DNA from: Chryseolinea lacunae
GTDB taxonomy: Bacteria; Bacteroidota; Bacteroidia; Cytophagales; Cyclobacteriaceae
Assembly (NCBI RefSeq): GCF_016735595.1
Contig: NZ_JAERRB010000005.1
Location: 186,001 to 250,000, forward strand
Direction: 5' to 3'
Length of the DNA stretch: 64,000 nucleotides
Numbering within the stretch: position 1 is the first letter of the stretch; every line of letters begins with the position of its first letter. Below the pieces are notes generated by a model. The model saw nothing but the letters and a program-made list of their open reading frames with translations. It did no database searches and was not told the origin of the DNA. Below are positions 60,257-64,000 of the stretch, piece after piece. A program made the translations under genes and the position numbers.

Positions 60257-61426
60257 TTATCCAATGCGTTTCACAAATTCAAACGCCCGGATTCGTGTCT
60301 CTTTGTCAGTGTTTACGTAATCGTCGTAGCCCGGGGTCTTAATAAAAGCCATTTTTTCGAGACATTGCTCCACCAGGTCTGACATTTCCAGGAACCCGAT
60401 CCTGTCCTTCAAAAATTCGGCCACAGCCACTTCATTGGCTGCATTAAGCACACAGGGCATGTTTCCGGCGCGGTTAAGCGCCTCAAACGCCAGCGCAAGA
60501 TTACGAAAAGTTTCCGTATCCGGCTTTTCGAATGTGAGGGCGGGGTAGTTCAGAAAGTCAAAACGCGGAAAATCGGACTTGAGGCGCTCCGGATACGACA
60601 TGGCAAACTGAATGGGCAACCGCATGTCGGGAAGGCCCATTTGTGCCTTCATGGACCCATCTTCAAACTGCACCAGCGAGTGCACGATGGATTGTGGATG
60701 CACGATGACCTCCACCTGCTTTGTAGTTAATCCGAAAAGCCACTTTGCTTCAATCACCTCCAGCCCCTTGTTCATGAGCGTGGCCGAGTCGATGGTGACC
60801 TTGGCACCCATGGTCCAGTTGGGATGTTTCAATGCCTGGGCTTTGGTGACGGCTTTCAGTTCCGCAGATTTCTTTCCCCGAAAGGGTCCACCTGAAGCTG
60901 TCAGCACCACCTTTTCTATTTTATTATGAAACTCGCCCACGAGGCATTGAAAGATGGCCGAGTGTTCGGAGTCTACGGGAAAGATGTTCACCCCTTTTTC
61001 GCGGGCCAGCGAGGTGATGAGTTCGCCCGCTACCACCAGCGTTTCCTTGTTTGCCAACGCAATGGGTTTGCCCGCTTCGATGGCCTTGATGGTGGGCTTC
61101 AGTCCTGCATACCCCACGAGGGCTGTCAACACCAGGTCTACGGTGTCCATCTGCACTACTGAACTCAGTGCGCTTTCGCCTGTGTATACTTTCACAGGCT
61201 CGTCACGCAGTGCGTCTTTCACAATGGGATAGTGTTCTTCGTTCACCACCACCACGGCGTTGGGCTTGAAGCGTTTGGCCTGTTCCACCAACAGTGTGGC
61301 GTTGTGGTTGGCCGTGAGCACCTCGGCTTCAAATGCGTCGGGATGTGCGGCAATCACGTCGAGGGCCTGTGTGCCAATGGAGCCGGTGGATCCGAGAATG
61401 GCAATTCTTTTTTTGGGCGCGGTCAA
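60257..61426 (-). CDS. dxr: 1-deoxy-D-xylulose-5-phosphate reductoisomerase
   Basis: Dxr makes 2-C-methyl-D-erythritol-4-phosphate with NADPH in the MEP isoprenoid pathway. The 389-residue protein has the NADPH loop KKRIAILGSTGSIGTQALDVI, ALANKETLVVAGELI, the metal and substrate site PVDSEHSAIFQCL, TASGGPFRG, NWTMGAKVTIDSATLMNKGLEVIEA in pieces, and the C-terminal helical domain with NAANEVAVAEFLKDRIGF. Full length, all conserved motifs present. It is followed by rseP on the same strand. Confidence 0.98.
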   Translation of the reverse strand: MTAPKKRIAILGSTGSIGTQALDVIAAHPDAFEAEVLTANHNATLLVEQAKRFKPNAVVVVNEEHYPIVKDALRDEPVKVYTGESALSSVVQMDTVDLVLTALVGYAGLKPTIKAIEAGKPIALANKETLVVAGELITSLAREKGVNIFPVDSEHSAIFQCLVGEFHNKIEKVVLTASGGPFRGKKSAELKAVTKAQALKHPNWTMGAKVTIDSATLMNKGLEVIEAKWLFGLTTKQVEVIVHPQSIVHSLVQFEDGSMKAQMGLPDMRLPIQFAMSYPERLKSDFPRFDFLNYPALTFEKPDTETFRNLALAFEALNRAGNMPCVLNAANEVAVAEFLKDRIGFLEMSDLVEQCLEKMAFIKTPGYDDYVNTDKETRIRAFEFVKRIG

Positions 61427-61469
61427 TGTAGGTCGGGATGTGTTGGTCGTGAAATGTCTTTGTCTTTTT

Positions 61470-62960
61470 TTATAAAGCCCCGAGCGCCGATGCGATCTTC
61501 CGGTCGTTTGACAGGCGTGGCACTTTGTTTTGGCCTCCCAACTTGCCCTGCGACTTCATGTAGTCGATGAATGCATTTCTGCGCATGTCGCGGATGCGCA
61601 GCCTGCTCAGGATGCTTCCGCTGATGAGGTCGTCGTAATAAACATTGAGCTGGCGCAATTGGTTATCGAGCTCCTGCGAAAAAGCTTCGAGGTTGCCGGG
61701 TGCTTTTGCAAATTCGATATACCATTCGTGATGGGGTAGCCCTTCTGTGGGCGTGACGTGCGGAGCCACGGTGAATTCTACGAGCTCCACGCCGGGAAAT
61801 TTTTCCATAGTATACTTCATGGCCTTCTCCACTTCTTCGCCGATCACGTGCTCGCCAAAGGCAGAGATAAAATGTTTGATGCGGCCCGTCACTTCGATGC
61901 GGTAAGGATTTTTGGAAACAAACTTCACGGTGTCGCCAATGGAATAGCCCCACAGACCCGCGTTGTTGTTGATGATGACGGCATAGTTTTTTCCGAGCTC
62001 CACATCTTCGATGCCTACGCGTGTGGGCTTTTCGTTGAAGTATTCTTCGGTTGGTATAAATTCAAAGAAGATGCCACCATTCAACAGCAGCAACAAGCCC
62101 GGCTCGGTCTGCGAATCCTGGTAGGCGATGAAACCTTCGGAGGCCGGATAGGTTTCGATGGTGTCGACCGGTTTGCCGATTGACTCGAACAGTTTTGCGC
62201 GGTAGGGTTCGAAGTTCACGCCGCCATACACAAACAGCGAGAAGCTTGGAAACACGTCTTTTATTTTTTTGCCCGTGCGGGCATGGATGCGATCGAAATA
62301 CATTTGCGCCCACGGCGGAATGCCCGAGATGAGTCGCATGTCGGCCGTGAGGGTTTCGTCGATGATGCGTTCCAGTTTTTCTTCCCAGTCGTCGATGCAG
62401 TTTGTTGCGTAGCTGGGCTTTTGGTTGGTGCGCAGGTAGGCGGGCACGTGGTGGTTGATGATGCCCGAGAGGCGCCCGGTTTTGATGCCGGCTTTTTCGC
62501 TGAGCACAGGGCTACCCGAAAGAAAGATGAGGCCGCCATCGAGAAACGACGCATTGCCGGTTTCGTGCACATAGTTGAGCACTGCATCGCGCGAGCTGGT
62601 GAATTGATGCACCACCGACGCGCGTGTCATGGGTATGTATTTGATGCCCGACGTGGTGCCCGATGTTTTCGAAAAGTAGGCAGGCTTTCCTTCCCACAGC
62701 ACATCGCGTTCGCCGTGCAACACCCGCTCGATGTAGGGACGCAACTCTTCATAGTCGCGAATGGGCACACGGGCACGGAAGTCTTCATAGGTTTTGATGG
62801 ACCCGAAGTCGTGGTCTTTTCCAAAGGCTGTGTTCTTGCCCACGGCCAGCAACTGGTCGAATACCTTTTGTTGTGACCCGACCGGATCGAGCGACCATTT
62901 CCGGATTCCGGATGCGATGTAGGAGGCAATTGGTTTTGCCAGAAAAGAGCGTATTCCCAT
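61470..62960 (-). CDS. GH3 auxin-responsive-promoter family protein (acyl-adenylating)
   Basis: The 496-residue protein belongs to the GH3 family, named for plant enzymes that join amino acids to jasmonate or auxin after forming an acyl-adenylate. The ATP-binding P-loop is clear in PAYFSKTSGTTSGIKYIPMTR, followed by the mid-region YPASEGFIAYQD (motif II-like), and NNNAGLWGYSIGDTVKFVSKNPYRIEVTGRIKHFISAFGEHVIGEEVEKAM in pieces (motif III, hinge). Bacteroidota homologs are common but their acid and acceptor are unknown. It precedes dxr by 43 bases on the same strand. Confidence 0.92.
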   Translation of the reverse strand: MGIRSFLAKPIASYIASGIRKWSLDPVGSQQKVFDQLLAVGKNTAFGKDHDFGSIKTYEDFRARVPIRDYEELRPYIERVLHGERDVLWEGKPAYFSKTSGTTSGIKYIPMTRASVVHQFTSSRDAVLNYVHETGNASFLDGGLIFLSGSPVLSEKAGIKTGRLSGIINHHVPAYLRTNQKPSYATNCIDDWEEKLERIIDETLTADMRLISGIPPWAQMYFDRIHARTGKKIKDVFPSFSLFVYGGVNFEPYRAKLFESIGKPVDTIETYPASEGFIAYQDSQTEPGLLLLLNGGIFFEFIPTEEYFNEKPTRVGIEDVELGKNYAVIINNNAGLWGYSIGDTVKFVSKNPYRIEVTGRIKHFISAFGEHVIGEEVEKAMKYTMEKFPGVELVEFTVAPHVTPTEGLPHHEWYIEFAKAPGNLEAFSQELDNQLRQLNVYYDDLISGSILSRLRIRDMRRNAFIDYMKSQGKLGGQNKVPRLSNDRKIASALGAL

Positions 62961-63139
62961 AACCTTGCAAAACTAAGAAATTTGGGAAGTCAACCGCGAC
63001 CCCGGTCGACCGAAACGTTTTCTTTAATAACGCACCTGTTCTAAACTTCCGGTCGTTTGGCTGCGTTATTGCTATTCATTTGAAACTTTTTGAATTTCGC
63101 ACGCATCCCAAACGGACGTTTAACTTTTTACAGGAAAAC

Positions 63140-64000
63140 ATGAAAAATGCTTTGAAAATCATTGTGTTAGGTGGGCTGGCCGGTTTTGTGGGAGCCTTCC
63201 TCTTTTATTCTTTTGTGATCAAACCCGAATTGTCGAACCTGCAAACCGAGCCACAGTTCAACACCGTGCGCTACGAATTGCCGGCAGGCGACACGTCGTC
63301 GGCAGTACAGAATTCCTACACACCTGCCCCCGCATCGGGCACGGCCGCGGTGCCCACCGACTTCAGCGAGGCGGCGTCTAAAGCCACACAGAGTGTCGTT
63401 TATATTAACAGCATTTCGCGCGGCGCCACCTACACCACGTGGGACTGGTTTTTTGGTGAAGGCACCGCCGGCGGACGCACACAGGTGAGCAGCGGCTCGG
63501 GTGTCATCTTTTCTGCTGACGGCTACATCATCACCAACAACCACGTGATCGAATCGGCCGAGCGCATCGAAGTGACCTATAACAAACGCATCTATCCCGC
63601 CGAACTCATCGGCACCAACCCGTCAACCGATCTGGCGGTGATCAAGATCAATGAAACCGGATTGCCTGCCATTGCGCTGGGCAGTTCCAAAACGCTTCAG
63701 GTCGGCGAATGGGTAGTGGCCGTGGGCAACCCGTTCTCGCTGGCATCGACCGTCACGGCGGGCATTGTGAGCGCGAAGGGCCGTCGCATTGGCATCCTCG
63801 AAGATAAATTTCCCATCGAGTCGTTCATCCAGACCGACGCGGCCATCAACCCCGGAAACTCCGGTGGTGCGCTGGTGAACAAGAGCGGCGAACTGGTGGG
63901 CATCAACTCGGCCATCCTGAGCCGCACCGGTTCCTACACCGGCTATGCGTTTGCCATTCCCGTAGACATTGCCCGAAAAGTTTTTGACGACCTTGTGAAA
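63140..64000 (+). CDS. HtrA/DegP-family serine protease, 5' part only
   Basis: The gene starts at ATG 63140 and is still open at the window edge, giving the first 287 residues. An N-terminal membrane anchor or signal (about 5-26) precedes a linker and the trypsin-like domain. The catalytic triad is intact: His135 in ITNNHVIE, Asp164 in STDLAVIK, Ser241 in INPGNSGGALVN, with VAVGNPFSLASTVTAGIVS between. The PDZ domains would lie beyond the edge. It serves periplasmic protein quality control. It is divergent from the GH3-family gene with a 179-base intergenic region. Confidence 0.95.
   Translation, partial: MKNALKIIVLGGLAGFVGAFLFYSFVIKPELSNLQTEPQFNTVRYELPAGDTSSAVQNSYTPAPASGTAAVPTDFSEAASKATQSVVYINSISRGATYTTWDWFFGEGTAGGRTQVSSGSGVIFSADGYIITNNHVIESAERIEVTYNKRIYPAELIGTNPSTDLAVIKINETGLPAIALGSSKTLQVGEWVVAVGNPFSLASTVTAGIVSAKGRRIGILEDKFPIESFIQTDAAINPGNSGGALVNKSGELVGINSAILSRTGSYTGYAFAIPVDIARKVFDDLVK

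Overview
The window looks like chromosomal DNA of a free-living, polysaccharide-degrading member of the Bacteroidota, most likely a Cytophagales lineage (Chryseolinea/Ohtaekwangia-like; this placement is inference). The support is a SusC/SusD pair, a hybrid two-component regulator with sensor propeller and AraC output, a type IX secretion C-terminal domain, FG-GAP/UnbV lipoproteins, lipoprotein signals of the S-C-x type, and several TTTG-N20-TATTTTG promoter-like elements. Base composition is moderately GC-rich throughout. I found no rRNA, tRNA, insertion sequence, phage gene or CRISPR array.

Layout. (1) 81-6442: a TetR regulator and a phenylacetyl-CoA epoxidase cluster (paaA, an unusual two-repeat paaB, paaC, a DinB-like gene, paaD), then a lipoprotein and an AlkB-type monooxygenase. 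No paaE, paaK, paaG or paaZ is present here. (2) 6467-12811: envelope and housekeeping genes: OmpA-like protein, LysM/RlpA-like protein, DUF4905-like protein, NfeD, KdsB, serine hydrolase. (3) 12976-24304: small membrane protein, APC permease, GH43-like lipoprotein, FtsX-like permease, lipase, Ldh-family dehydrogenase, ammonium transporter plus PII, hydrolase.

(4) 24343-47296: about 23 kb with every gene on the minus strand. Read in the direction of transcription it is a uronate block (Eda-like protein, Gfo/Idh, KdgK, Eda, ExuT-like MFS), a hybrid two-component regulator, a 34-aa membrane peptide, a 1092-residue FG-GAP/UnbV lipoprotein, then a polysaccharide utilization locus (SusC, SusD, TIG-domain glycan-binding lipoprotein, GH51-like enzyme with T9SS tail, GH9). 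Altronate dehydratase (uxaA) diverges from the uronate block. Near-identical candidate LacI-type operators lie before both susC and uxaA, which suggests one regulator ties polymer uptake to uronate catabolism; its gene is not in the window. The first Eda paralog has Asn where the Schiff-base lysine should be.

(5) 49297-53370: an operon of two SGNH proteins and an MBOAT acyltransferase, probably an envelope polysaccharide O-acylation unit. (6) 53501-58585: an orphan protein, then a second uronate/pectin group (KdgF-like cupin, DUF4861, DUF2264, laminin-G-like protein) divergent from kduI. (7) 58887-64000: rseP, dxr, a GH3 acyl-acid-amido synthetase relative, and the 5' part of an HtrA/DegP protease cut by the window edge.

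No single entirely new system stands out. The strongest leads are the lysine-less Eda paralog, the shared operators, the SGNH-SGNH-MBOAT operon, the two-repeat PaaB and the 34-aa membrane peptide.
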